A DNA stretch of 53,033 nt from Dipetalonema caudispina. Its lineage: Eukaryota; Nematoda; Chromadorea; Rhabditida; Onchocercidae. The stretch spans positions 1 through 53,033 of the forward strand of contig JABVXV010000388.1 of assembly GCA_013365325.1 (NCBI GenBank), written 5' to 3'. The position numbers and the translations under genes are program-made. The notes below the pieces were generated by a model. It worked only from the letters and a program-made list of their open reading frames with translations, was not told where the DNA came from and searched no databases. This document shows positions 40,101-53,033 of the stretch, in pieces. How positions within the stretch are numbered: position 1 is the first letter of the stretch; every line of letters starts with the position of its first letter.

Positions 40101-43100
40101 TATATTTCCTACCAACCATAAAATTATTTGAAGAACTTTCGTGAACACTTTTAATTGTTATTAACACTAACCGTGTCCTAATAACAATGACGTATGTAAT
40201 TATTAGCACCATTATGTGCATGTGCATGTCATGCATGCAACAGAAAACCTTTAACTAAGTTATACTTGATCATTAAAAATTATTGCAACCTATCACCTTA
40301 TCTTCATTGAATAACAATCATTAAAAGTAATTAAACTAAGAATTGAAAAAATAATATTCGCACCTGTTATTATATTGGTAAGGAAAGAGTATATCATTCT
40401 CGGCTTAAGCCTATGACATCGTTTCAATTGTAAACATTTTCTTGAAAATATATTTCAATCATATTTAATGAAAGGAGTCACTTCAAATAAATTGACATAA
40501 TTCATTTAGGATAAATTTTAACGATGAAAAAACAATTAAAGAATGCTATAGCAAAATTTAAATGAATATTTAGAGCAAAAAATAGTTTTAAAACTGCCAA
40601 AAGCTCGAATTTCGCTTGAAATTTACAGTTCTAATTATTTTCATAACTTTCACTTTTTTTTATCAATAATTTGTTTAGCAACACCTATCATATTTGATAT
40701 TTAAACGATTATATGAATTATTCAAAAATATTGAAAATTCCTTATAATTCTGAAAATTTTCGATCATTCAACTTACTTGCTTAGGAGTCAAGTTTTGGTC
40801 CTTTCTTAATTACCTCAAACTATTAATAAATAACAGTAATTTGCATGTAATACATTCAAACATAATATGCATTGTATACTTAACGTCGTAAAAATTCATT
40901 TCTTAGAATCATTTAGTATATTTAATTCCTTTGAAGGAACGAAAGTGGAAAATGCGTGAAAGGAATGCACATTATAAGTTATGCAAATTTAACATTGTAA
41001 ATGTTCATTCGGTCATATTAATTAGCTAATAGCATTGGTTCGGTGACCAATACATAATATTTTATACAGGATAGTGGTGAATGCTCGTTTATTTTTAATC
41101 AAAAAGATATTTGAGAATTGTTGGAGGATAAAAGAAAGAAGCAAATTGGAAGGGATTTTACAGGTGTTTTATATTTAAAATTGGAAAAAGTTGTTCAATT
41201 ATTAATTTTCAAAAACTTTCATAGGTTCGCTTCCTTCTTTTTTCCTTACTACACTTAACTTAGGAAGCTTTTCTCGCCAAAAGCTTTTTTGCCAAAACTT
41301 TTTCCGCCAAGAGCTTTTTTCGCCGAAAACAGCATAAAATGAAAAAATAAAAAGAGTTCATATAAGCTATGCTTTCTATGAACATTGTAACCGTCGTCCT
41401 CTAACTCATTTTTTCCTCTTCTCAACCTAAATTTTACTTTTATACTTATAAATCACCGATAGAATGTACGACTTTGGTTAGCTGGAAAAGAGAAGTGAAA
41501 CTGTTTCTCCTTTTCTTGCTGGAAAAAAGTAATTTAATAGTACTGATTTATTCTGATGCATTTAATGATTAATAATTGCCTCAAAAAAAGTCCTTTTCAC
41601 CATGCTATTCGCCGATTTCGATTATGTAAAATGATTAGCTAAGAGGAAAATTGACCAGAAAATGGTAATTAAATTTTACGATGGAAAAATGAGCACTGAT
41701 TTGGTCGATAATTTATAATTTCCACAGCTTGAATTTTTTGTTTTCATTTTTTTACTACTATTTATTACGCCATAATTTTCCAATAAATTAAAATAACTAC
41801 AATTGTAATAAAGAAATGTTTGATTTCATCGAGATTACTGGTAATTCTGAAACTAAATTAATTCCTAAATTCGAAGTTTTTTCCCTATCTTTTGTTCTAC
41901 TTATTTCCTCAATTATCAAGTTTAATTCAATGCCAATCTATTCTTATAAAGTGTTTAACAGATGTTTGACATTGAATCCAAGAAGTGTTGGGATTTAAAA
42001 AATTATTTCTTAAATAAACGAAAAATTTTTCTCCCTTTTTTCCTCAAGAAAATTCCACTTTCCAACTCAAATTTTAAACTTGAAAATAAATTTAATGAAT
42101 TAACATCCGTTTATTAGGAACAAAAAACGGAGAAGTGATTTTTCAATCGAAACTTGATTATCGGAAATTTCCGACCGCAGTTTGTCCAAACTGACATAGT
42201 ATATCTTCTCCCTAGTCAATTCGTCATCTTCAATTTTTGAATGAATGCCATTAACTTGCATAAATTTCTATCCTTTTCGAATATAGGCTATCTAGAAAAA
42301 ACTAGCCGAAAAAAAAACGAAAAGCATAGAATTTGCATGAAATCTACACTTCTTGCATTATTGATCATTCCTGATAAATCGATAGTGCTCTATTTTTCAA
42401 CACTATTTGCATATAATTTTAATTTTTTTTTGCAATTTTTTGTGAAACTTCAAAAAATTGTTAACATTAAAAAAACTGCTTTTGGTTTTTTCGCTTTTTT
42501 CATTTTTTTATTAGCTAAGCTTAAAAAGAAAAAGAAAGAATACATTTCAGTATGCTATCTTTTTAAGCATTTAAGTTTAGTTTATAAGCAAAAAAAAATT
42601 CGTTTGAAACGATTTAGCCAATTTTTTCCTTGCTTTAAATTTGATGAATGACTCTTTTGAAGAGATTTACGACAGAAAGTTGAAATAGCTCGGTTTAAAC
42701 AATATTTACACTTTTAAGTTTTATAAAAATTTGCTTTTTTTCCTTTTTAAAACTTCGTTGAAATATATGTTTCAACTAAATATATCATCCATTTCTCAAA
42801 TTTTCTAAAACTTTTAATTGTCATTACTCTTTTCAAACATTTCATCGGATGAAAGCGTTGCATCGCATTTCATATTAAATGAAGGTATTTTTTCTTTTTT
42901 TTTCAAATTAAGTTTTTACTAAATGCAATTATTGAACTAAAATATACATTTTTGCATGTAGAAATTATGCACGATGCTTATTGCATTTAAAACACTTGCA
43001 AGATATGTAATAATTTAAAAAAAAAAAGACTCTCCTTCTTTCTTCTTTTTTCCAGAAAAACTATTTACTGCTATTTGATCAATAAAATATTTAAAGTAAA

Positions 43101-46100
43101 GTTAAAGTAGATTCTGCAAAAAATTTAAGGAATGTTTCCGAAAAATATCGAATGTTATTTATCGAATCATCATGAAACAAATTTTCAAAGTACCTATTTT
43201 CATAATTAGTCAGTCGTATCAGTAATTGGAGTTTCATAATGTCTTGATAATATTATCCAGTGAATATATCATTTCAACTCAGCGAATTCGAATTCTTTCG
43301 GCATTTCAATTTAGTTTTTTGACATTTATCCGATAAATTTTAATTTGTTTCTATCCTATCCATGCATTTATGTTAATGAATAAGCTAATGTTGTTAGCTT
43401 TTATTTGTTAATACACTATTATTAACATTAAGGTGTTTATACATCATTTGCATGATTGAGAAATGTTTTTGGTCCAAGTTTCATAGGACCAACTTCTAGG
43501 TTTTGAATCTCATGGCCTTAAAAAACAACAAAGATATTATCATTGTATTCTTCAAATTTATTAACCCTTTGCAATGAGTTGAATATTTAGATTAAAAATT
43601 TTTCGAATTCTCTTGTGATTTTCAATCAAAGATGAAAAAATAACTACAATGATTTTCCTTTTAATTAATTTAGCTATAATTATTATTCAGAAGTAAGTTA
43701 AAATCAAACAATTTGCCACAAGGTGCAAAATATATTTAGGGAAAAAGTATGTATTGTATATATGTCTTTTAACTTTTTCGTTCTCAACATTACAATAGGA
43801 CATTGAAATTTAATTTCAATTTACGGAAAAGTTTTGTAAGTAATTAACTTAACCAAAAAAATTAGAAAACCAACGATTGTCGTCAATGTTTTACCAAACA
43901 GTAAATAGTTTTTTGATATGAATTTGGCTGGGAATCTGATTTCGGGATTTCATTCTTAATGCATTCAGTTTTAACTGGTTATTTTTTCAAAACTACCGCA
44001 AATTTCTTCCCATTTCAAAACCTTCAATTGAAAATCCATTTCTAGTCCATAAAGAATTATTTTAATTTTCAAATAGTGACAGATAGAATAAATATGTTGA
44101 CATTATGAATAATCTCGATAGAAGTGTAGAGCAATTAACTTGTAATTAATGCTAACTTGTTCTCTTTTATCACATATTTCTAGATTAGCAGTCTATAATT
44201 TACTAAAAGGAAGAGAGAGAAAGAGAAAAAGAGAAATTTGCATGAGCTACTTTTTGCTAATTGCTCTTTTTTGGTTAGATTCGATTTTTGAATCCTTAGT
44301 CTGGCTATTTTCTACTAACCGCTAACCATATCCAAATATCAATCAATCATTTCATTAAAATAAATTAAAGAAGTCTGATTATATGAGTAATACAATTCTC
44401 TCATTTGATCAATTAGTAGTGAATCCAAACTCTTCAAAATATTTATCCCTTTTAAATTTTTAATGAATTACTTTGATTGTTGTTGCTAAGAATAATTTGT
44501 TCATTTCGTACATGCGTATCTTACACGAAATCTAACACATTTATATTTTCATATGTGTATTTTGTACTAAACACATAAATCGCGTCATTATATCAATGTG
44601 TTTCATTTCAATTATTTGATGATATTACTAGTAATCAGAATTGAAAATGATTCTAACTGAGTCTAAATTATCGCTTAGTCAATAAAAGCTGAAAAAAAAA
44701 AGAAAAATGTCATAACATGAAGGTGTCGCACGTGATGACAATTTTTATGTTTTATTTAAAATATTTCTATAAGTAACCACCGTATCATCGTATATTTTTA
44801 ACCTAATTTGTATGAAAATTTTATCGTAATGTAATGATTTTATAACTCATTCCAAGAAATACCATCGAATTTATTTTTAATTTTTATAATTTGAAAAGAA
44901 AAAGAATAGAAACAAAGAAGAATTCTAGGGTGCAACAGGGGATATCAACGATGCCAGTATATGGTCCGGACGGTCGAACACTACAGAAAGGTGCAACGGT
45001 AACAAATTCGTCACCACGGAATAGCACCATGTAGGCTTATTAATACATTTCTAATGTTTAGAATAATTAGAAATTATACCAAAATAGTGCCTTTACATAA
45101 GTATTTACTTCATTGGACCAAATTTATGAGCACTTATTATGGTGTCATGACTTTCCAATTCTTAATTGTCATTAATTAATTTCTGGAAAAAAATTTCCTC
45201 TTTTAATTTTTTAAATAGCAATAAGACTTGATAACATTGAAAGATATTTGAAAACTGAGAAATAAATGCATTTATTTACTTATTTGTTAGAACTTTATGC
45301 ACAAATTTTGTCAAAATCTTCGACAAAAATATTTCGAAATCTGAAAATTTTATTTGTTCAAACTTTCAATTCTTCAATATTATGCTTAAAAGTATTCCTT
45401 TAAATTCTTTCGTATTTTCGTTTCATCTTAATTTTTGCCGTTTTCTTTTTATACTTATATGGCATCATTTCAAGTCAAAATACAATTCCATCATTGGAAT
45501 ATTATTGGCCAAAAATCGATCAAAACTTATTATTGAATTGCAGTCCATTCCTTGCTCTTTTAATTAATTAACAAGAAGGAACGGAAAAAATCAATTAAAT
45601 AAAACCAGCATTCTCATACTTTATTTAAGAAATATAATTGTGAACAAAAAAACTCTTACAACAAAAAGTTGTATGTAAGTTAGCATTAGCAAAAAAAAAG
45701 TCTCGAAAATTAATCGACAATTTTATACTTAAATATCATGCGCAATTATAAGTATTCATCTTTTTTTTGAAATAAACGAATTGCAAAATTTTTCATTACA
45801 ATTTGAACAAAAAATATTTATTTCTTTATTTCATATATTTTTCGATAAATTTTGCATCGTTTTTTGCATTTTCAGCAATGACATTGGTCATTTGGATAAG
45901 CGCTGTGGGCGAAGTTGTGATTTCTTGGTAAAGCCCAATACCGATGAAATGCGTTTATTTAACAATCCATTTGCTCAGGTAGAGTCAATTTTTAGCATAA
46001 AAAATGGTACTTTTCGTTAGCTAAAATTAAATTGAATTTTATGTATTTTTAGCTTTTATCTATTTTCAATTTTTGTGAAATGTCATTATTAATAAATATT

Positions 46101-49100
46101 GCATATAATCAATAATTGCACTTATTTTTTCATTTGTGAGCAATTTAACTTTTACAATTAAACAGTAATAGTTCAAATTTTTTTCTTGTAAAATAAAAAT
46201 AGATTCATCAAAGTAAAGTTAGATCTATCACTTTTATGCTTTTTCAATATTATATATATTTTTTTTTCTTGAAATTTTTTTTGATATAACATTAATATTA
46301 TTCACCCACATTATTGCTAAGAATCTAAATGGGTGTATCAATCTTACCTGTACTAGTTCACACATCCATCTGATAATTTCTTCCTTCTAGTATTGAATTT
46401 CCTGTTATGCTTCTCTGAAATAAAACCGATAAACATAAACATAAACATATTGCACCATTCTATGCTAATATGAGAATGTCTACGGCTAAGCCATCTTCCG
46501 ATACGTTTCTGGAATGATCGACTAGAGTGGATATACTTTATAATTAACGGAGTGTATTTTGAGAAGAAATAGAAAAATATTACTATTGATTTGTTCAGTT
46601 TTGCTTAAATTAATAGAATCTTAGCCAACCAAACATTAGTAACTGTAGTTGGTCTCAAAATTTCCCGTTAACTAAGTAGTTCATCCTATCTTTCTCGCCG
46701 TTTTAAAAACTTACCAAGAAACAGATAAGATATAAAATTCGTTCTTTTTGTCGTTTAAACGAATTAGTTTTGGAATTAGAATTTGAAATGAACATTTAAT
46801 TCATTGATGTTTAGTGTTTGACGCTTTATAACTATTTGGAATTCTAAATGTATGTTCCTAATTTACCAATTAAATCCTAATATATTTTTTTAGTTTGAAC
46901 AGTCCGAATGACTAGTTTTAGACTAACAATATTTTACGAGATAATTAATTAAAATGACGCTACATCATTTTAACTAATTATATCCTAGTTTCCTAACCTT
47001 TTCCAAATAGATAAGGAGGATTGTCGAATTAATTTCTTGTTACATTGCAAAAATTTTTCGAAGGAAAAATATTTATTTCAATTTTGTTCTAAAAACTGAT
47101 CAATACAAGGAAGTTCGCATAAAAGATCTTTGATGAAAGGATATTTGAGAATAAAAAATATGTTACATATCAAGAACTAACTGTTAAACTATTAATTGCA
47201 TTCTTAATTTTTATTTATTCAATAAAAAATCAATCGATATAGTTATCCTTGAAAACAAATTATATTTTCTACTTTTGATATGCCATTTTAGGAAACAATT
47301 AAATCTAATTAAGTTTACTTAAAGAAAAAGGAAAAAAGCCAAGCAAACAAGCAATTCAACAAAACGTTCTTTACACTTCCTTCTTCAAATAATTAAAAAT
47401 TATATTTTCTTACTAATACTTTTCTTACTAAACTTCTATTAGTTTAACTTATTTTAGTGAGTTAGCGCTTTTTTTAAACAAAGAAAAAAGTGAAAGAAAT
47501 ATCAGTTTTGTTTCTTTCCTTCTTCATACTTTCTAAAATTTTAAATACAAACTTTAAACCACCGATTGTTACCTATAAATATTTCTTATAAAAATATTTT
47601 TATGGGAAGATTTCATCCTTCTTTTTTCCACATTTTACATATAGTATTTATCAACGATAAATTTCAATTATATTTCTTTTGTATAATTTGTCAATGCATA
47701 CTTCTAATTATTAGATATAGTAAATAAAATTATCGATATAGTAAATTTATTAAACGAATATATATAATTTTTTTTCATTACATACAATTTCTGTATAAGA
47801 AAAAATAATTTCTCATACAATATTTTTCTATTTTTATCCTAATAATTTGATTCAAATATTTCTATTGTTCGATAAACTTTGTTTACAAAACAATGAAATA
47901 TTATAATTTTCAATATAAATTGCTGAAATATACCTGGCATAATAATGAAGTGGGTTTAATTGCTAACAAGTTAGTTTAATATTCCATTCTGTTATTAGAT
48001 ATCGTTATTGTTTATCTACCGATCAAATTTTTTCACTGATTTCATTCCAACAATGAAAATGTTTCGAGAAATGCAAAAATTAATCATCCAATTTGAAAAG
48101 CGAAAATATATATTATTTTCTACCAGCTTAAATCCTTATTGCTACCAGCTATTTATGTACAGTGTTATAAAAATATTGATATTATCAAAAAATTAAATAA
48201 TCAAATTTCTTTATAGCCTTAGCAAATGATGTAATATATGTGTTCGATGCAATTATTGATTTAAGCATAAAATTGTAAATCAGAATTTCAAATCACTTTT
48301 ATTATCAAATTAAAATTTTTGTGTCAAGTAACTCATTGCAAATTTCACGAAATAAAAAAAAAATTAATTCTAGGTTAGCTCGGATATCTTGCGCATTAGC
48401 GGGTATACAAATCAATTCAAATCGTTGCTGACATCAAGGTCAGCATTGCGCCGAGAATCTGGTCCCGGTGCACTTCAGCAGGAATTGGAGAAAGATAAAG
48501 GTATTTTTTTATTCCTTTTCAAAGAAAAGAGAGAAAAGTTTCTTCCAAATTTAAAAACTTTTATCTTAATGACTTTCAATGCATTTAATACAAATTGCAT
48601 TCATTCGATTTGGTACTACTTTAATTAGGCAATTTTCCAACTTGCAGGAGAACTTTTGTCGACATTTGAAATGAACAAATGAGTAAATAAATTCAAATTA
48701 CACTAAAAAAAACGGACAATTAGTAGTAAACAAAATGAAGCCAAAGCTAAGCTACTTCCTGTCTATTTTTACCTATAAAGCAAGTAATATAGTGAATAGA
48801 CCAATTCTTCGATTATTTCAACTGATCTTAGCTCATCAAAATATACATAATCAACTTCTTTGCTCTTTCTTAAATGTTTTTGTTCTACACTTTTCGAAAT
48901 TATCAAAAGTTAATCTTGCAAATATTTATCAAAATAATTTCTTATTAATCAATTCAACAATTATATACTTCTGCATAATCATTCAATCCCCAATTATTTA
49001 AGTTAAGTTTTCAGAACTGCTATACGTTGTTAGATTTGATATAAATTTTCAAATAATAATAATAACAGCATATTGAAATTTAGCAACTGTGAATTTAACA

Positions 49101-52100
49101 CAAGTGAATTATCCATTTTGCCAGTAAATTACAAAAATTTACATAACATGAAAGATTTATATCAACTATTCGTTGCTTAATTAATTACTATTATCTTTTA
49201 TTTTTCTAAGTTTAACACAAAGAAAGACACGAAATTCCTTCTTCTCCTTTATTCTTTGCAATTTTAAGGGATTTTTAATAATTTCGATGTATTGTTTATC
49301 CTTGCAATTTGCAAAATTTTCGCAAATACTAACCACTTTATCTGAGAGATTAAATTTTGCAAGACAATAAACTAATTACGAACTATGATAAATAGATATC
49401 GTACAAATTCAATTCCTATACATCGATAAGGACAAAGCATATTCATTGGATGTATAGTGAGTAGCATTTGTATTCATCATAATAAGCTATAAGGATCTCT
49501 TTTTAGCTGACAATTTTTTATTAATAACATGATTATTATTACGATGATTTAACAAATACTTACTTTATAAATATGTTTCCTATGACAACGATAATGAAGA
49601 TTATCGTCATAGGAAATATAATTATAAAGTAAGTATTTGTTAAATTATCGTAATAATAATCATGATAATAGCAGTATATTTATAAGACAGTTATTTGCAA
49701 AATAATAATTCCCACTGTTCTTATCATAAAAGATATATTTATAAAACAGATTTCTTTGCATATTAATATCAAACATATTTGAACAAAACGTTACCATTTT
49801 AGAAATATAAGTATGAGAAGGTAGTCGTATTAATATTTCCAACAAATATTTGATAATTCACACGGTAGCAAATTACATCCAATCATGATTATCCGTTTCC
49901 TTTTCTTTTCTTCATTTCAATTCTTCTCTCCCATATATTTTTTATTTCTTCTTTCGTATTTTTTCTCTTTCGTCCTATTTCATAATTTCACAAATTTGAG
50001 TTTTAATATCCAAAATAACAATATTAAATATTTATACCTATTCTTTTCTTTCTTTTTAAAAAAAGATTTTTTTAATGAAAATATTAAATAATTGCTGTCA
50101 TGATATATGTTTGGAGTTTTTCTTCTTTTTTGTTTTTTCGTTTTCCTATCAGATAAAATTTTTTTTCCTTTTTTTCTCTACGCATATTGCCATATTAATT
50201 TATGCGGAATTCATCGCGAATCTTCTCATTATAAAATTAATGTATTAGTGATATCGGGTATAAAATTCATTTAAAAATTTTTAAGAAAATTTATATATAT
50301 AGTGTTATTAAATAGGTCAGATAAGATCAAGAAATACAAATCAATGAATGCATAGTATAAATCATTCCGGTGATCTATGCTGGAATAAACTGAAATCGTA
50401 ATCTTCATGGCAACAATATCAGATGTATCTTGTTCCATTAATCTGTATATATGAATATTTGCATGCATATCATAATTTACAAATGATGTGATCAAATATA
50501 ATTATCAACTCTAATACATCTATTGATTGTATTTAATCACTTCGACCTTATCAGAGCATATTACTGATAAATTTAGTGGAACAAACTTGCTCAATGAATC
50601 ATACTTTTCATCTTTTCAAAGCAAAGCTTGTAGAAAACGACAAACAAGGAAACATTTAATTTTTACCGTTTTATAGAAGTTCCATAAAACTTTTTATTAA
50701 TGTTCCTCTTCCTGAAAGAATATATATAAATTTTTCTGTTAAGTACAAACACATTAATCCGTCTTTTCCTTCATTTTTTCCTGAATCTCCAAATCTTCAG
50801 GTTTTTTTTTTATGTAATTTTTCCCATTATCAGATTTATTAACTTAAATTTAAACCATTCGGATTTCAATGAATCAGGATTCAGTTTCACACCGTATTCT
50901 TCGACAGGAAATTTTTACCATTGCCATTCGTAGACCATTTATAGATAAAGTATTCAAGAATTTTTCTTTCTGAAGGAAATAGAAAGAGAAAAGAAGTTAG
51001 AACGAATTTTATGTAAAATGTAAATTTGGAAGCTGTACTTCATAAATTTATAAAACAACCATGCTTGGTCAATAACAATTTATAATAAAATTTTGTTTTC
51101 AAAAGACATAAAATTCTTTCTTCCTTTTCCGCATATTAAATTTTTAATATGAAGAAATGAAAAAAAATTCCAAGAAAATTCAAAATTAATTTTTCAGGTG
51201 TGTGAATAGTTTTATAAATAGTTTCCTTGTCCAAGTATTTCTGAATGAGTCCTTCCTTTCCAGCAATTACTAACAGAAACTTTTACTCTCAAAGCTGAAT
51301 GTTCTGCCATTCTTATATATATAGCAAACCGAAATTTTAATTCTTGAAATGGAATATTCTACTATATACTTAATTACAATAAGCAGAAAATTTATAACAG
51401 TAATTTTTATTTTTTGATCTTCAATTTCTTGCAATTTATTGATACAATTTTTTTTTTCGTTTTCTGTTTACTAGCTTAGCTATTGTTGCATATTTATAAA
51501 ATTCATAATTATGTATCGTTTTTTTCTTTTTCTTTCTTTCGTCACTTCTCAAGAAGCTTTTAAATATTCCAAACTACCGCAATAAACACTTTTTACATGA
51601 AATCTTCTTCAGCATTATCCATTAATTCGCTTTGAAAATTAATCTTAATGATTCAAGGATGCATTGGATGCTTGTGCGGTGCATACTATTTCATCTATTA
51701 TTTCAAATTTAAATTTATTAAAAATTTAACTAAATGTCGCTGCCTTTGTTCTTCTTATTATTCCTTTCTTTTCATTTCTTCCAAGTTTGGTTCCCCGTGT
51801 TTATTTAGTATGATGAGATTTACCAGTTTCCATCATCATATATCCTCCGATACCGCTGATTTGTTGGTAAAAATAAATTATGCAAATTTTGAACAGATTA
51901 ATAAAGGAAGCAAGAAGCAGTAATCCACTCTATCATATCGTATTTTTGAAATATTCCCTTTCGTGATAGCAGTATGAAGAGACATCAAGAATATCAGCGA
52001 TCCCACCGTTCACCGAGATTTATTTCTGTGGGAAGCATTTGTAGTCAATTAACAACGATTCGCAACAGTTGTACATGTAGGATATATAAGTTATTCAAAA

Positions 52101-52773
52101 AGTTAATTACTGTATGGTTTGATAAGTAAAGTAAATTTAATTGCCTTAATTCATTGACAAATAACTCATATAAAGTGTCAGATTGTCAGATAAACAAATC
52201 TTCAATTCTTATTCGATTTGAAAAAATTACATAGTAAAGAAACTGAGATAAATTTTGGAAAAACAAAAATAGAAGCAGTAAGGAAATGTTATAATATGCT
52301 AAATTGCTTTGTGCCAAATTTCAAACAACGTTAAAATTTTCAATGTGAATCTACGTTGAAAACATCTGGTTGGTATTTCAGTTCCTAGTTGGTAAATAAT
52401 TTGAAAATAATTAATAATAAATCAACATTGGACAAATAAACCTTTGCTAAATTCAGGAAAATACTATAAAGTTCAAGTAAGGAAAAGATAGGAATGTAAT
52501 AAAGTATAAAGTAATTCAAAGTCAAGGTAATCCAAAGTTACATAAAAAAGAGATTTTAGGAAATAAAAAATTGTTCCTTTTAATTTACTGTCTGATATTT
52601 TTATTAGTTTAATTTTGTTCAATTTTGCTTTTCTTTTTTTTTTCAGATGAATATCGAAACGGTGGTATACGTTTCGACGCAACCGTTGAAAAACAAGATT
52701 CGAAACGTAGAGGGAGTGCGTCAGTGCGGGTGATAAGGAGACGGCGAAGCGGTTATGGAATTGCTATCAGCAG
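37112..52773 (+). CDS. Unrecognised large gene, N-terminal part, 6 exons, 3' end beyond the window
   Basis: I do not recognise the family. Six exons join without a phase conflict: 37154-37340 (from ATG), 37695-37773, 44929-45030, 45876-45978, 48374-48500 and 52647-52773; the last donor (GTAGTG) continues off the window. They encode 241 residues plus a split codon. The protein starts MEENKMHHMSLSSLTSPSDK and is Ser/Pro-rich with RPLSSSLSRISVSPCSFHRR, then VYGPDGRTLQKGATVTNSSP, a Cys-containing DKRCGRSCDFLVKPNTDEMR, a charged ALQQELEKDKDEYRNGGIRF, and a basic SVRVIRRRRSGYGIAIS. I see no signal peptide, membrane segment or enzyme motif, so it is probably a disordered intracellular N-terminus with Arg-x-x-Ser sites. 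The exons are GC-richer than their introns, which reach 7.2 kb. An acceptor (ATTTTAAG) at 37112 lies 41 bases before the ATG with the frame open to it, so this may be the trans-spliced first exon or an internal one. Confidence 0.75.
40217..40237 (+). promoter_or_regulatory. Cluster of three TGCATG motifs (RBFOX/FOX-1-type)
   Basis: TGCATG occurs at 40217, 40223 and 40232 on the sense strand of an intron. (U)GCAUG is the known binding motif of the RBFOX/FOX-1/ASD-1 splicing regulators. Three copies in 21 bases of AT-rich DNA are unlikely by chance, but distance from the nearest exon (over 2 kb) weakens the case. Confidence 0.45.
41265..41328. repeat. Four-unit minisatellite, consensus AAGCTTTTTTCGCCAA
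   Basis: Four 15-17 bp units in a row, each ending CGCCAA, GCCAA or CGCCGAA. The GC content of the unit contrasts with the intron around it. Confidence 0.85.
45979..48373 (+). other. 2.4-kb intron 4 of the unrecognised gene
   Basis: AT-rich, with a short (ATAAAC)n run near 46430-46448. I see no coding exon. Confidence 0.55.
49528..49664. mobile_element. 137-bp near-perfect fold-back element (MITE-like)
   Basis: Two arms of about 65 bp, beginning and ending CATG, are reverse complements with only a few mismatches around a GAAG centre (ACGATAAT-GAAG-ATTATCGT). There is no ORF. It lies in the intron between exons 5 and 6 of the unrecognised gene. The structure fits a miniature inverted-repeat or fold-back element; a long hairpin RNA is also possible when the intron is transcribed. 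I did not find a clear target-site duplication. Confidence 0.7.
51974..52076 (+). CDS. Alternative first exon of the unrecognised gene
   Basis: An ATG one base after an acceptor-like CGTGATAGCAG opens 34 codons, beginning MKRHQEYQRSHRSPRFISVG and including CSQLTTIRNSCT, and ends in phase 1 at a GTAGGA donor. It joins the exon at 52647 in frame, giving Tyr at the junction (T plus AT) where the long form gives Asp (G plus AT). It cannot be a cassette exon after exon 5, because that junction would read GTA TGA and stop. So it should be a separate start, either from its own promoter or as a trans-spliced 5' end. Like the main N-terminus it is basic and Ser-rich. Confidence 0.6.
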
Positions 52774-52911
52774 GTAGTGTCACTAAAACTTACAAAAAAA
52801 GCGGAGAAATGAATAAAATTGATGAAATTATTCCGATAAAATATTTCTCTATTAATTTGATTAGCTTTAACTGATAATACCAAATTTATTTAAAGTCCTC
52901 TTCCCTCAACT

Positions 52912-53033
<122 letters not shown>

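Larger units (their letters stand above)
37774..44928 (+). other. 7.2-kb intron 2 of the unrecognised gene
   Basis: AT-rich, T-skewed and without a convincing coding exon. It contains a cluster of TGCATG hexamers at 40217-40237 and a four-unit minisatellite at 41265-41328. The 136-codon plus-strand frame at 42241-42651 is Phe/Lys/Leu-rich and looks like base composition, not a gene. Confidence 0.55.

Noticed and set aside
42241..42651. 136-codon plus-strand frame in intron 2 of the third gene
   Set aside because: Phe/Lys/Leu-rich composition matches the AT-rich intron and no motif or splice link is visible.
51784..51868. Possible exon with acceptor TTCTTCCAAG and donor GTAAAA between exons 5 and 6 of the third gene
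   Set aside because: Entered from exon 5 in the required phase it reads a stop within eight codons.

Overview
The window is AT-rich eukaryotic DNA with T-rich introns that end in TTTCAG-like acceptors. Two coding starts sit within 2 bases of a splice-acceptor-like sequence, as expected for spliced-leader trans-splicing. This points to a nematode, and intron size and AT content suggest a clade III or filarial type. That is an inference from style: no species marker, rRNA or tRNA gene was found. Both ends of the window are (AAT)n microsatellite, so this may be a whole contig that broke at simple repeats.

Layout. Bases 1-6.4 kb are gene-poor and hold simple repeats, a 28-bp GC-rich palindrome and one doubtful tiny ORF. 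Bases 6.5-13.9 kb on the minus strand hold a complete 14-exon PAF1 gene (Paf1 complex, transcription elongation); I could splice it in phase through every exon to a 506-residue protein. A 2.45-kb divergent intergenic region follows. Bases 16.4-18.1 kb on the plus strand hold a complete five-exon gene for a 252-residue GYF-domain protein, with one non-canonical GC-AG intron. Bases 18-37 kb contain no gene I can name; they carry TA repeats, homopolymer tracts, small duplications, a hairpin and a few low-confidence candidate exons on both strands. From 37.1 kb to the right end, the plus strand carries six phase-compatible exons of a large, long-intron gene that runs off the window. It encodes a basic, Ser-rich N-terminal region that I do not recognise. 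An alternative first exon at 52.0 kb joins the last visible exon in frame.

How the genes relate. PAF1 acts on RNA polymerase II elongation and the GYF protein probably in mRNA regulation through proline-rich ligands. They are divergent neighbours that may share a promoter region, but nothing in the sequence shows functional coupling. The third gene has the architecture of a regulated gene with several promoters: introns up to 7 kb, an alternative start, a tandem NAGNAG acceptor and a cluster of TGCATG (RBFOX-type) motifs in an intron. No CRISPR, operon or bacterial-type system is present. The least explained items are the identity of the third gene, a coding-like GC-rich insert in PAF1 intron 12, and a 137-bp near-perfect fold-back element at 49.5 kb.
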